This document shows, piece by piece, positions 31,431 to 43,694 of a stretch of DNA of 64,000 bases. The position numbers were made by a program, and so were the translations under genes. The DNA comes from Plantago major (lineage: Eukaryota; Streptophyta; Magnoliopsida; Lamiales; Plantaginaceae), in NCBI GenBank assembly GCA_026545765.1, contig CM048844.1:20096237-20160236 (forward strand). The letters are read 5' to 3'. Every line of letters begins with the position of its first letter. Position 1 is the stretch's first letter. The notes beneath the pieces are model-generated. The model was given only the letters and a program-made list of their open reading frames with translations. It was not told where the DNA came from and searched no databases.

Positions 31431-32064
31431 GCCATTAAGCTTTCGTAACAACTTGAACTATTAACATGTCCTTATGGGCAAACTGCAAAGCGATATAAGC
31501 TGAGCGACAACCTAAATGTATGAACGTATAAAGTTGAGATGAGAGCAACATGCTTGTTTCCTGATACTATTTTATAAGCAACGGAGTTATGTAATTGGAT
31601 ATTGCCAAAACATATGGCACACACTCATAACTCATGAAACGTCCATAACATTACGATAAGCCTAATACACAAACACATATTTTTTCTGTTGACAAGTTAA
31701 TATGAATGGGAAGAAGAAATACAACAAGAGACGACGAAAGAGATAAACACAGTCAAAGGCAATAAACACAGAGCAAAAGGATCTGCTTTGATGGACAGGG
31801 CTCTTGCCATCAGATTACCATTCAAACTTACAATCCACCAGAGCTTCATATGAACAACAAAAACCCATCACACAGCTATCTCTAAAACTGGACAAACATT
31901 TCCCCCTATATATATATTGTTACCTCAGCTTCATCGAAAATTTTAACTCACTTACATCACTTGACGATAAAGCTGCAGTAGATCAGTAGAAGTATTCATG
32001 GTACGTTAGCTGTGAAACTCAGATCAGTTTTTTGTTTATCATCTACCTTTTTCTATAATATGTA
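31431..32064. other. Downstream region of the KDEL receptor gene
   Basis: AT-rich, no gene supported. The part nearest 32064 is likely the 3' UTR of the minus-strand ERD2 gene. Confidence 0.4.
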
Positions 32065-34242
32065 TCAGGCCGGTAGCTTCAATTTTGAGTTATTTTTCCA
32101 GCTGCAATAAAAAGATAGTGTTCGAGTTTAGTTGAGATTCTACAATCCGGAAATTGGATTAGCAAATTATGTCCAGAGCATCTGACCTGATAAAGTAATA
32201 GTAGAAGAAGTCTGCATATAGAGCTGTTTGCACAAGGCCGGATAAGCAAGCTGATTGAAAAGGGACAGAAGGTTAAATAAATACCAAGCAAAGCAAAGAA
32301 TCATCTATAAAGTTTCTAAATAACTTACAAATCCATCTGGTGAAACGTGGCTCAGTAAAATAGCGGTAAATCCAGTTCAGGATGTAGAGTGCTCGATAAG
32401 CCCTGTAAAACAGTGAAGGGGAGAGAGTTATAACTATTTTGAACTCCTGCAAATTCTATAACAGAGACAGTAGCAATGTGGCGAAAGGGAGTACGGTTTA
32501 TCAGTATATCTCAAGTGGTCTAATTAATCAAGATGTCAATTTACCCAAGGAAGAAAATATATTGTCCAGTCAAATTGTCCACATTTCCACCTCTCTGCAA
32601 TAGAACCAACTGTGGTAGAATTGCAACTGCTTCCAGGTATATGGAGAAAGCCCAGAGTATCTGAAACAAATACGGTGTGCACAAAGTACAAGGCCATGTC
32701 ATCAATCAAATTTAGTTGTAAAAATCCAATGGCAACATTATATGTAATTTCATAGTAATTCAAAAACATAAGTGAAGCAATCAATGTATATATATGCAGA
32801 ATGACAGTGAATCACATATGAAAATGAAGTCTGACATGAATCTATATGCATAATGCATCAGATGTGAGAGTACATAAAATTTGTTTGAAAATAAGATGTG
32901 TAAATAAACATCATAAAGTAGAACTATATAATCATAATAATGAGATATGCATAAGTATCAGGGGAAAAAAAGGCAAGATTCACATTGATTGTATATTTGT
33001 ATGCAAGCATATGTTCTCAACATACTTGAAAGCGCAGCTATGCTCTGTCAGCGTGCTTAAGTGAATCTTTTAAGATATTAGAAAACAAGTAGATCGTGGT
33101 TATAGTAACTATACAAATTATCCTAACATAAATAACTAATTAACTGACCTCCTGAAAAGTGAACTTCTCATGAACGAGAAATGCCAAGACAATACTAGCT
33201 ACCACAAGAAAATAATGTCTAAAAGTGTCTTGCTCACGATCATAGGATCTCTTCACAGCTCGGTGAAACCGCATGCACCATACAATTGCCAACGAGCTTC
33301 CGATAAACACCAGTTTCATAACAGTGTTATACACAGATATAAAGTCGGTAAACAAATCCAGGTACCGGGCCAAGAACACCACAACATACAATTCCTGAGT
33401 CTTCAATGAAATCCCTGAGCAAAATACAACTCCATTAAGGTCCTATTCCATAAGATTCTCCATTCGTAAGAAACCACAACATGATCAGATATGAAGAGGC
33501 ATTTCAATCGTACCAATATCCATTATTAAGACATCAGTGTTCGTGAAAGGCATATATATTTTAGTCCTATCCTATAGTAAGCCTTATGTTAAATAGAACA
33601 ATACTTGACACGCGACTAAAAATTGTGAGCGTCTGAGCCTTATTTCTGAGCATGTACTGCATCACTCTTAAGGCTCATATTTTGAGCACACTTCTCATAT
33701 ACAGCTAACTAGAATCCAATTGCATGTCTGCACATCTAAATAAACCTTATAAACATGAAAATCCATAAGAATTTTCACGTAGAGAAATGTAAAATTTAGG
33801 GGCAACCATTTCCAACTACAGCACAAATGTTCAATACAATACAGAATCAGCATCTCTATTCCAAAATTCGAAACCACAAGCTTCGGAGAAACAAAACCGA
33901 TCATACTGAGATAAAAATTCCCTAAACCCCTCAGAAAATGCCAGATCAAACCTCCGATGCACCACAACACGGAACATACAAAACATTCATTTATCCTAAT
34001 CCAAATTCTAATACCTAGCGCGATCAATTTTTAACCAGGCGTGACATATAAAAAAAATTATCGTTCTCGATTAATCGGCATATTGCAGCTGAAAATAAAA
34101 TCCTAAGACTGAAATGCAGGAGGAAATGAAGTGTGATCGAGAAATCGTAACCTGAACATGATTTGGTGGCGTAGATTTTGAGGAGAAGGACTAGAATACT
34201 CATCAAATGCGTCATATCACCGGCGAATCTGAAGATATTCAT
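32065..34242 (-). CDS. ER lumen protein-retaining (KDEL) receptor ERD2
   Basis: Six exons: 34242-34152, 33414-33149, 32660-32545, 32402-32329, 32250-32187, 32101-32065, in phase throughout, giving 215 residues, the classic ERD2 length. The product begins [20 protein letters not shown] and contains LARYLDLFT, the [20 protein letters not shown] segment, [20 protein letters not shown] and the C-terminal [11 protein letters not shown] tail with basic residues. The family has seven membrane helices and returns HDEL/KDEL-bearing ER proteins from the Golgi in COPI vesicles. The start is the only ATG that gives the conserved N-terminus. The last exon encodes only 12 residues. Which of the ERD2 subtypes (A or B) it is was not determined. 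Confidence 0.95.
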
Positions 34243-34796
34243 GGTTGCGTTGCGAAATCTCTGGATTCTGCTCGTCAATTTTTCTTCTTCGTGAAGAAGA
34301 AGAAGAAGAAGTGAATATGGTAACTTTATAAGGCAGACACGTTTTGGTGTAGACTTGGGTTTTGTTTTGTGGGATTTATTAGGCTGATTTTGTTTTATGT
34401 GACAATTAGAAATACAAATTGGTGTCATCCCAGTATTCCAAATATTTCCTACTTACTCCGTCCCATCCCATGTTATCCACTTTGATTTTTTTGGATTAAT
34501 CGTGTTCAACTTTGACTACGAATAAATCTTAAACGGTAAATGTAAAATGTTCAATTAAATTATATTATGATACATAATATCTTTATTATAATTTAGTGTC
34601 TATATATCTAATTCTAAAGATGCCCTCTAAATTAATATTAAATATAGTATATTTAATAATCACAATTAATATTCGATCATCTAATCATCTATTAGAATCT
34701 GTTTAGATTTGGTTTCGTAAGATTAGTCAAGCACCATCAAAATAAACGATCGTTCTCATTTACCAGCATTTAATTGCAATCATCATTTAGCATCAT
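34243..34796. other. ERD2 promoter side and Stowaway-like fragment
   Basis: The first about 180 bases are probably the ERD2 leader; a GAA repeat (GAAGAAGAAGAAGAAG, near 34296-34311) lies in it. At 34455-34470 TTACTCCGTCCCATCCCAT resembles a Stowaway MITE end; no matching second end was found. The stretch after about 34740 already belongs to the CATCATTTAGCAT minisatellite described below. Confidence 0.4.
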
Positions 34797-35640
34797 CCAA
34801 TACGTAGGGGTGAGCGCATGCGGGTATTTACAAAAAATCAAACCAACCCACCTATGGCGGGTGATTATTTGTTCGACCCACGGCGGGTAGAATAATTTTT
34901 CAATCCGCGGCGTTCGGGTGATAACAATGGCGGGTGGGTTGGCGGGTAGATTACTACATCAACATATCCATGAAATTAATAAAATATTTTGAAATCAAGT
35001 AAAATGATGAAGTACCATTTTCACTTATGTAGTTTCTTAGTTTATACATGAAATAACCCTAGCTTTACTTTTATTAATCTATTATATATTTCTATATATT
35101 CATTTAAATGACAATTAATTTATTTAATATATATACATTTTTTGTTATGTAAATAATATGGCGGGTGGGTTGCAGTTTGCACCCAACCAACCCACCACCC
35201 ACCCACCAGTTGGCGGGTTATAAAAAATTTAACCCGCATAATTTTTTTAAAAAAATAATAATCGGCGGGTGCGGGTGAGATGCGGGCTGTTTGTGCGGAC
35301 GGGTCGGTCGGACGGATTGTTTGCACACCCCTACCAATACGAAACAAGCATCATATTATACTACAAGCATTATATTATACTGCAAGTATCATTTAGCATT
35401 ACATTACAAGCATCCATACGAAACAAGCATCACATTGGTATTCGCAAGCATCATTTAGCATTAAATTACAAGCATCATATAATACAAACATTCAATACGA
35501 AACAAGCATCATATTAGTACTGCAGGCATCATTTAGCATTAAATTACAAGCATCATATAATACAAGCCTACAAAATGAAACAAGCATCATATTAGTTACA
35601 TATTAGTTACACGTGCACCATTGATACATCAAAGTATCAA
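34760..35640. repeat. Minisatellite with ACAAGCATCAT units, split by the hAT element
   Basis: From 35342 to about 35610 there are three to four repeats of about 85-95 bp containing GAAACAAGCATCATATTA, GCAAGCATCATTTAGCATT and ACATTACAAGCATC-like blocks. The same words appear just left of the hAT element (about 34768-34800), so the element landed in the array. Units differ by a few bases. Confidence 0.7.
34805..35333. mobile_element. hAT-family MITE with 8-bp target duplication
   Basis: 529 bp bounded by the 8-bp direct repeat CCAATACG (34797-34804 and 35334-35341). The terminal inverted repeats read TAGGGGTGAGC on the left and, reverse-complemented, TAGGGGTGTGC on the right, which is the common plant hAT signature. 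Near both ends are clusters of GGCGGGT and its complement ACCCGCC, the subterminal repeats hAT transposases usually bind. There is no transposase. It sits inside a CATCATTTAGCAT tandem repeat. Confidence 0.85.
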
Positions 35641-36606
35641 GCATCATTCTTCAATAGTTACAACAAGCATCAAGTATCATTAAGAAAACATCCAAATTTG
35701 AATGAGGAAACAAAAATAACTCAATGTAACCCACTAATTGAACAAATGCCAATAGAATTTAGTTAAGGAGGTATGGTGTCAATTAGAAAACATGAAAAAA
35801 AAAAAAAAATGATAATGGAGGATGCAGGAAGCTAGTAGGTTGATTGTTGTGATGATGATGCTTGTATCAATTAGCATATGCTTGTATCAATTAGCAAATG
35901 CTTGTTTGTTTCAACTGTCACCTGGTGTGTGAATGTGTTGATAATGGTGTGTTTTGATTTAGTTTCCTATAAATAAGGTATTGATTTTATTAATATTGGT
36001 GTATTTAATTTCAATTTTACTAAAAATAATAAAATCACTAATTTTGTAGGAAGTTTATCACCAATTTGTAGGAATTTTTTTTTTATCTATAGCTAAAGTG
36101 TAAAAAGTTTTTGAAAGTTACATTAATTTGTAATTATTCTTTATTTTATTTTATTGAACCGGGAGAAGCAGCTGGTGTGGCATTGGGAAGCCGCTTTGGC
36201 ATACACACACGAGTAGACACTACACATCTCCTTTGGATAAACCGACGGCGAGACGCTGAGAGCAACATAGTATAAACACGATAAACCACTTTTTTAGACC
36301 ATATAAATCACATTATGTTTGTATAGATGATAAATAATATGCTTGAAATTAAATATACATTGACTTATATTAATAAATTCTTTACGTTTCTAAGAATTTT
36401 ACCTCATTTTTCAAAACAATTTACAAATTCAAACTTAACCTAAATGTACATTTACTCGTGATACGTTGCATTTTTATTTTGATAATTTCATGTGTGTTTA
36501 TAATAATAATAATAATAATAATAACAACAACTGGATGGTCTTTATTGGAGCTCTTAAGCGGGTCAACGGATTCTAACTAAAATTCTAATCAACTAGCCTT
36601 GGTTGG
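35641..36606. other. AT-rich intergenic DNA
   Basis: No gene or bounded element seen. It contains a 12-base A run near 35798 and an (AAT)n microsatellite at about 36499-36524. Confidence 0.45.
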
Positions 36607-36609
36607 TTA

Positions 36610-37298
36610 AGGCTATGTTTAGGAAAACTAGCTGGAAAATTGGTATTAGTTAGGTGGGAAAATTTAATTTGATTAGTTAGTTGGTTAATTTAAAAAGCTT
36701 TGGTTTTAAATGTAGGTGTTTAGCAAATTAGCTGAAAAGCTAGCTAGTATTTTGTAAAATGACATGAAAGGGCACTACTCTTATTTTTATTGTCTTTAAT
36801 CTTTCTTATCGTATTATTAGTCTATAGTTTTTTAAATAATAATATATCATATTTTGTCCAATAATTATAATATATATTTAATGTACTTTACATCGCCACT
36901 TTAATAACATCATCAAAATTAGTTGAAAGAAATAATCGTTGAGCATTTTAACTTAGTAATGAAAAAAATCAGCATTTGATGTGTACTACATGTATGCATT
37001 TTAAAGAGGTGCGGATACATTAATCCTTATGCCGATGGCTTCTTCTGACAGCGATGGTTTCTTATTTTCTTTATTCTAATTTAGGTTAATATAGGTTAGG
37101 GATATTTTCGGAATGAAAAAGATAAGAAGCTCCTTCTTTAAAAAAAAAGAAGGAAAAATTACATAGGGCTACCCTCTTAGTGGCTCCTCGCTCATCTGAA
37201 TCCCCATTAGTGGAACAATTACATATAGGTCCAAAAAGTTATTTTTTGGTTGACCAGCTTTTAAGTCACAATGACTTATTTTCAAACCAAACACAACC
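36610..37298 (+). mobile_element. Tourist-like (PIF/Harbinger) MITE, left copy
   Basis: The left end reads GGCTATGTTTAGG and the reverse complement of the right end GGTTGTGTTTGG, close to the GGxxxTGTTTGG termini of Tourist elements. TTA flanks both sides (36607-36609 and 37299-37301), the expected 3-bp target duplication. The right half (37158-37298) matches, inverted, the element at 43905-44255 in several blocks: AAATTACATA, CCCTCTTAG, GGAACAAT, ACATATAGGTCCA, CTTATTTT. It is longer than that copy by an AT-rich section. Confidence 0.65.
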
Positions 37299-40200
37299 TT
37301 ATTCATTTTCTAACCTTTTCTAGGTTAATCAAACATGTTATTTTTTTTCACCATTCACTACCAAATCAGTCCCACTCCCGCCCGCCAAAACCACACTCCT
37401 TCGTCTTCATACAACTGCTTCCGCCATTGACGAAATTCTGCAATTCTGCAATTCTTTGCTGGCTTTCTTCAGTATTTGCGAGTAATCGTTGGTTATTGCA
37501 CTGGCCGAATCGGCCTTTGGAAAGGTATGGTTTTTAAAAAAAAAAATTCTGATTTTCTGAAATTCATCCTTTTCTTGTTATTTTCGTGCCAAAACCTGTT
37601 TGTATTAGTACGAAAGGTGGCGTCTTTGGCTCCGATTTCACTGAAATTGGCAGTAGTGTTTAACAGAAATCGCATATAGGGTTTATTTTTTTAACTATGT
37701 TTGATCAATGATCTCGTACTTTTTGTTGTTTCAGTGACAATGGGAACTTTGTTTAACATACGGATTCGTTACTGCAAGGATGAGTACATGCTTACCAATA
37801 TCAACCCTCCCAGGTATTCTCATTCGAAACTGATGAATGATGTGTATAGGAATGTGTTAGATGGTGTGCAAACCACTGGTTCTCTGTTTTTTAGTATGGT
37901 TGCTGATATTGATGGAAGTTTTGATCGTATCGAGTTAGTAGATGATGCTAGTGTTAGGAGGATGTTTGAGTCTAATATGAAACATATGGAAGTAGAACTG
38001 CACTTAGAGAGTAGTGATGTTGAGCCTTTAGCTGTGGATATGTCTGCTACTAAAAGAAGAAGAGTTGATGATGATGTGGATGTTGAGTACATACCTCCTA
38101 GGGAATTTCAGCAAGACAGTACTAATGCTAGAAGGAGGTTGTTTAGGCAGAGGAGTTGTAAACCAAGACCACCCACAAGTCCTCCCAATTACCCCCCACA
38201 CCCCCCAGCTTTTGTTGATTTAACAGAAGATGATGGAGATATACCTCCACCTCCTCCTACTCAAGAAACACAACCAACCCCATAATCTCCTAAAACTCCA
38301 AGAGCTTCAAATAAAGCCAACCCTTCTCCAGCTCCTAGTCCTTACATACCTCAACATCATGAACCAACCCCTCAGAAATCTTTTGTTGATCAACCTGCTG
38401 TGGGTGATGCTGAGTTTGAAGATTTGTTTGAGAGGAACTTCCAAGAGAACCTACCAACTAATCAAACTGGGGTAGCTAGTAAGGTAGCTCATGAAGAAGT
38501 ACTTGTTGAGGACTGGGTTGATGATGAGGATGACATAAGAGAGGAGATGAATAAGATGAAGGAGAAGATTCTTGCTGCTGAGAGACTGAAAGAGAAGATG
38601 GTTGAGAGTGAGAGTAGCATGAGTCATGCTACTGATAGTGATGATTCAAGCTTCCATGTTGCTGAAGATGCTATGGAGATTGAGTCTGAAGTTGATGGTT
38701 GTGAGTATGAGAATGAGCAGGTGCCTATACAAAAAAATAAGAATGCAGGACCAATTGAGGAAGAGGCATTTGTGGAGAGTGATGATGAAAGGGATGCTAG
38801 GGATGCATTTGGTTGGCAGTATGAGGCACCTGATAATGAGTATATGTATGACAGTGAGGATGAAGCAATAGGCTTTAAGAGGTGTAAGAAGGCTGACTGG
38901 GAGTCTGACAATGAGGAGAATGGAGCAAATGAGAGTGGGGAGCAAAACCAAACTGCAGAAATTGAAACTGAAAATGTTGAGACTGCAAATGTTGACACTG
39001 AAACTGCAAATACAAATGATGCTGCAGAGTTTGATGACCTGGACCCTAACTTTGAGTATGAGAGTGAGGATAGCAATGTCTTGAGTGATGAAGGGTGGAT
39101 TGGTGATGAATTTAATGAGAACAATCAGCTGTGGGATACGGAGTTTAAAGAAGGAGATGTATTTGCAAGTGTGAAAGAGCTAAGGCAGAGGGTTAAAGAG
39201 TATGTGTTGAAGGTAGGGTTTCATTTGGTTAGGGTTAAAAATGATAGTGCTAGATACACTGTACATTGTGGAGGTAAAGGTTGTTCATGGAGGCTTCATG
39301 CAGGTATATTTCCAAACTCAGTAACTCCAAAGTTAATTGCTAGCATTGTCAATAGTTTACTAACTAACTTTTCTACAATTTAGGTGTTTTGGATGATGAA
39401 GTCTCCTTCATGATAAGGAGTTATCAAGGAGGACACAAATGTGTTAGAAAAGTTGATCAAAGGCAGGCAGACTCCAACTGGTTAGCAACTAAGTTACTTG
39501 AGCCAATGAAGGAAACTCCTGGAATAACAGCCAAGAAACTTGAACCTTGGGTCAACAAGAAACTGGGAATCAAAGTGCCATACATGAGGGTCTATAGGGC
39601 TGTGCTGAAAGCCTTGGAGATATTAGGAGGCAACCCTGAAGAAGCATTTAGGTTGTCACCTAAGTACAGAGAGATGGTACTTAGGACAAATCCTGGTTCA
39701 ATAGTTGAGTTAGCTGTTAAACCTGCAATTGAAAAGCCACCTCACTTTCAAAAGTTCTTATGTGGTTTTGAGGGCCTAAAAAGGGGATTTCTAAATGGGT
39801 GCAGCCCATTCCTCTTCTTTGATGGGTGTCATTTAAGGGGAAGATATGGTGGGCATCTGTTGAGTGCAGTTTCTATAGATGCAGATTGTGGGATATTCCC
39901 AGTTGCTTGGGCTATAGTTGAGTCAGAGTGTAAAGAGTCTTGGGGCTTCTTTCTGCAATGCCTTGAGCAATTTGTTGGTCCATTTGATGCTGACAAACAC
40001 TGGCATTTCATGGTAGATAGACAAAAGGTAAACATGTCATATTTATTTTTTAACTTGTTGTTTATTGATTAGTTTGTGAACTTGACTCTTAATGATTTAT
40101 AAATCACAAATGCAGGGTCTAGTTCCAGTGATTGAAGAGTTAGCCCCAAATGTTGTCAATAGAAAATGTGCAAAGCACATATATGACAACTTCAAGCAAA

Positions 40201-41090
40201 GATGGGCGATGTAGACCTAAGGAATCTTTGGCAAGTCGCAATGACTACTACTTGCATATGGCTTTAACAAAGCAATGCTCAAGATGAAAAATGCAAGTGT
40301 TCCAGCACACAATTATTTGATGAACATTCATTTAGGATTTTGGGCAAGGCATGCCTTTGACCCAACTCCAAAGATAGACCATTGCACTAACAATGTTAGT
40401 GAGAGCTTCAACTCATGGGTTGAGCCTATAAGAGGATTCTCTATTTTGAATATCATGGGGGTAAGTTTATTATTAGATCATTATGCTTTGTACTGTTTAT
40501 GCTATCTGTGATCATTGTTAACTAGGTAATTTATATGTTTTGTAGGGGATAAGAAAACAAGTGATGCAAAGGTTGGTAGTGAGGAGACAGAAGGGTGCTT
40601 CTTGCACCTCAGTTGTGATGCCAAGGGTGTTGGCAAAGCTAAATGAAACACATGATCAATCAAGAAGATGTAGATTGATTTACGAAATTTGGAATTGTGT
40701 ATGAGATTGAGGACTACTCATATACCTTTGTGGTTAATCTTCAGACTATGTCTTGTGATTGTAGAAGATGGGACATTGGAGGCATCCCATGTAGGCATGC
40801 TTGGGTGGCTATCAATCACAGCAGACAAGATGGGGAAAACTTCATAAGTGATAACCACACAAAAGTTGCATACATGAGGGCATGTGACATGATGATACAG
40901 CCAGTGCCAAACTATAGGTTTTGGCTAAATGATCTAACTGAAGAAGAATGCTCACCTCCAATAGTTCTTAGGCCACCTGGAAGATCTCCTGTAAAAAGGA
41001 TCAGACATCCAAGTGAAGGTGGTGCCAGGCCCAGGAGAATTACTGCTCCATTGCACAAACAAAGAAGACCACCAAAATGTAGTCTATGTG

Positions 41091-42488
41091 CACTACAAAA
41101 AATCTGGCCTGTAGCGACGGATCTATCCGTCGCCCCAGCTCTGGCGACGGATCGGGCGACGGATAGAAAATCCGTCGCCCCCCTGGAGCTGTGGCGACGG
41201 ATAACAATCCGTCGTCAATTCATGACAGTTGGACGACGGATTGACCATTTTTTTAAAATTGATAATGGGCGACGGATGCCCACGTGGCCAACGGATAGAT
41301 CTATCCGTGCCCCATTTCTATTTTTTAAAAAATAAAATCCGTTCAATTTTTATATTCGTATCTGGATTAATTAAATATCAATTTGTATTCAATCTGAGAT
41401 ATTGATTTGTATTCAGATACATATTAATTTGTATTAATTTTATATTCGTATCAATTTGTATTAAATGCAGTGCGGTGGTGGTGGGAGGAGAAAGGTGGTG
41501 CAGTGGTGGCCGTGGTGGTGGGGTGGGGGCCGTGGTGGTGGCAAGGTGGTGGTGGCGCGGTGGTGGTGGGAGGAGGAAAGGTGGTGGTGGTGGTGGGAGG
41601 AGAGAGGTGGTGGTGGTGGTGGTGGAGATGGTGGTGGTGCGGTGGTGGTGGGAGGAGAGAGGTGGTGGTGGTGGTGGTGCGGTGGTGGAGATGGTGGTGG
41701 TGCGGTGGTGGAGATGGTGGTGGTGCGGTGGTGGTGGGAGGAGAGAGGTGGTGGTGCGGTGGTGGAGATGGTGGTGGTGCGGTGGTGGTGGGAGGAGAGA
41801 GGTGGTGGTGGTGGTGGTGGAGATGGTGGTGGTGCGGTGGTGGTGGGAGGAGAGAGGTGGTGGTGGTGGTGGTGCGGTGGTGGAGATGGTGGTGGTGCGG
41901 TGGTGGTGGGAGGAGAGAGGTGGTGGTGCGGTGGTGGTGTTGGTGGTGGTGGGGTGGTGGTGGGTGGTGTGTGGTGGTGGTGGTGGTGGTGGTGTTGGTG
42001 GTGGGTGGTGGTTGGTGGTGGTGGTGGTGGTGGTGGTGGTGGTGGTGGTGGAGGAGAAAGGTGGTGGAAGGAGAAAGGTGGTGGTGGGAGGAGGAGGAGA
42101 GGAGAAATGGAGGAAAGGAGGTGGTGGAGGAGATATATGGTTTTTTTAAAGTGACGGATAGATCTAGATCTATCCGCGCTTTTTTTTTTTTTTTTGGCTA
42201 TAGCGTGATAGATCTATCAAGCTATATAGCGACAGATAGATCTATCCGTCAAGAGCTATTTTTTTGACGGATAGATCTATCCGTCGCTAAATTTTTTTTT
42301 TTTAAAATCTTGGTCAACGCTTTCTGTGGCGGATAAACTTATCCGTCGCTACGAGCGACAGATAAGATTTATCTGTGAAGCAGGCGACGGATAGAATCCG
42401 TCGCCCCGTTTGGCGATCCGTCGCTACAGGGGCGACGGATAAAATCCGTCGCCCCTTTCCGTCCCGTTACAGCAGAATTCTTGTAGTG
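41091..42488. mobile_element. Non-autonomous CACTA (En/Spm) element inside the MULE transposase
   Basis: 1,398 bp with termini CACTACAAAAAATCTGG and, reverse-complemented, CACTACAAGAATTCTGC, flanked by the 3-bp target duplication GTG (41088-41090 and 42489-42491). Subterminal regions carry many direct and inverted copies of GCGACGGAT/ATCCGTCGC, as is typical for CACTA transposase-binding sites. The core is a GGT-rich array. Deleting the element and one target copy exactly restores the TGT-GGT codons of the host zinc knuckle. No transposase is encoded. Confidence 0.93.
41465..42130 (+). repeat. GGT/GGA-rich minisatellite core of the CACTA element
   Basis: About 660 bp of almost pure GGTGGT with interspersed GGTGCGGTGG, GGAGATGGTGG and GGGAGGAGAGAGG words arranged in higher-order repeats. 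All three plus-strand frames are open across it, giving Val/Gly/Trp-rich translations; this follows from base composition and is not evidence of a protein. The plus strand has strong G-quadruplex potential. Confidence 0.85.
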
Positions 42489-43265
42489 GTGGTGTTAGAG
42501 GACATAACTGTAGGAAGTGTCCTACTTTGGTGAGCATTATGTCTATGTAATAGTGCATTATTAGTGCATTTAGCTATCTTTTGAATTACTGCTCCATTGA
42601 ATTTAAGTTCTGGTTGGGTCTCATTTGCGAAAATGATGGAGATGAGGAACCAATGCAGTCACAAGCAGGTGCAAATGAAGAGTCACAAGCAAGTCAGCCA
42701 GAAGAAACAAATGATGTAAGTGATTGGCTATCCTTGAATCTGTATGTTGTATATTTGGAACTTTATGAATTTTCTCTCCATTAGTTGAGTGTTTGTTGTG
42801 TATTTGATGACTTGTGATATGTATTGTGCATGTATTGTGGTTTTTGCTGAGTTGGGATATGTATTTTGCATGTAGACTACCAATGAGGAGAGTTTAGGGA
42901 CTGGCAGGGGTAGAGGAAGGAGTGGCAGGGGAAATGGCACTGGGAGAGGAAGGTCTGGCACAGGTAGAGGAAGGAGTGGCAGGGGAAATGGTAGAGGAAC
43001 TGATCAAACTGGCACTTCAAGTACTGGAAGGGGCAGGGGTACAGGTGGAAGGTCTTCAAGGGGAAGAGGTCTAGGGAGATGGTTTGGTTCGTAGATAAGC
43101 ACTTGTGGTGCTCTGCTTTTGATTGCAATTTTGATACTTTAGTCTACTTTTGCTGGGATTAAACTACTTTTTGGTATGTTTTGACTACAATATTTGTATT
43201 GATAACTTGCAATTGAAAACTAAGCTCAATACAATTTGATTCCTATCTTGGTTACAATGTTTGAT

Positions 43266-43694
43266 CTAGTTTAATGCTTTAACTATCTGCACTATCAAGT
43301 ACATAGCAAATAACAACAGGTTAAGGCAAATAAGTTGCCTAGTCCAAAAGTATTTGTCTACATTAGCCTCCACTCTCTTATGTCTTCTTTGAACTGTTGG
43401 TTGTTGTTGCACATTTTGCACCCTTGACTGTTGATGTAGTGGTGGCTGAAATGGAACAAATTCACAAAGCAATTGTGTGTGCATGACATCTCCTCGTTGT
43501 GTTTGTACATTTTCTTCTACATTAGACCATTCTGAAAATCCATGCTTCGGACAACGCCAATAAAATCTTCCTTCATGTGGTTGATCCGTATTAACAGATA
43601 AACTAGTACGTTTACTGCAATTCGGCTTCTTACAAACTGGACGAATAACACCACTTGCCGGATAATCACTTGAAACATTCGAGCGAGAAGCCAT
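43266..43694 (-). CDS. GRF-type zinc-finger protein with C-terminal membrane helix (MULE accessory gene)
   Basis: 142 residues, single exon, ATG at 43694. Residues 21-56 match the GRF zinc finger pattern: Cys21, Cys26, the EGRFYWRCP block (41-49) and a FSEW end (53-56). Residues about 119-138 (ICLNLLLFAMYLIVQIV) form a hydrophobic helix close to the C-terminus. GRF fingers bind single-stranded nucleic acid in other proteins. The gene is convergent with the transposase, with 170 bp between their stop codons, as mudrB is with mudrA in maize MuDR. Small GRF proteins recur near plant MULE genes, so I take it as an element gene rather than a host gene; that is inference. Unlike the transposase, its frame is intact. 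Confidence 0.72.
   Translation of the reverse strand: MASRSNVSSDYPASGVIRPVCKKPNCSKRTSLSVNTDQPHEGRFYWRCPKHGFSEWSNVEENVQTQRGDVMHTQLLCEFVPFQPPLHQQSRVQNVQQQPTVQRRHKRVEANVDKYFWTRQLICLNLLLFAMYLIVQIVKALN

Larger units (their letters stand above)
37740..43095 (+). pseudogene. Decayed Mutator-like transposase gene (mudrA type) holding a CACTA insertion
   Basis: A MULE transposase with the usual domain order. Exon 1 (37740-39303) begins MGTLFNIRIRY with the N-terminal PB1-like region, a long acidic linker, and the MuDR zinc-binding block (CGGKGCSWRLHA). Exons at 39384-40027 and 40116-40460 carry the DDE-type core (FFDGCHLRG, then DRQK); 40546-41090 holds the SWIM finger CDCRRWDIGGIPCRH. A CX2CX4HX4C zinc knuckle is split by the CACTA element and resumes at 42492-42529. 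Final exons (about 42624-42716 and 42875-43095) end in a Gly-Arg-rich tail. Decay: an in-frame TAA at 38283-38285, about two frame changes within 40195-40260 and one near 40682-40690. A 5' UTR intron end (TTTCAG) lies just before the start. A convergent GRF gene follows. Confidence 0.88.

Noticed and set aside
38624-39124. Minus-strand open frame of 166 codons, Ser-rich
   Set aside because: It is the antisense shadow of the acidic linker of the MULE transposase.
41465-42267. Three long overlapping plus-strand open frames rich in Val, Gly and Trp
   Set aside because: They are produced by a GGT/GGA repeat that lacks stop codons in any plus frame; no domain, no codon-usage support.
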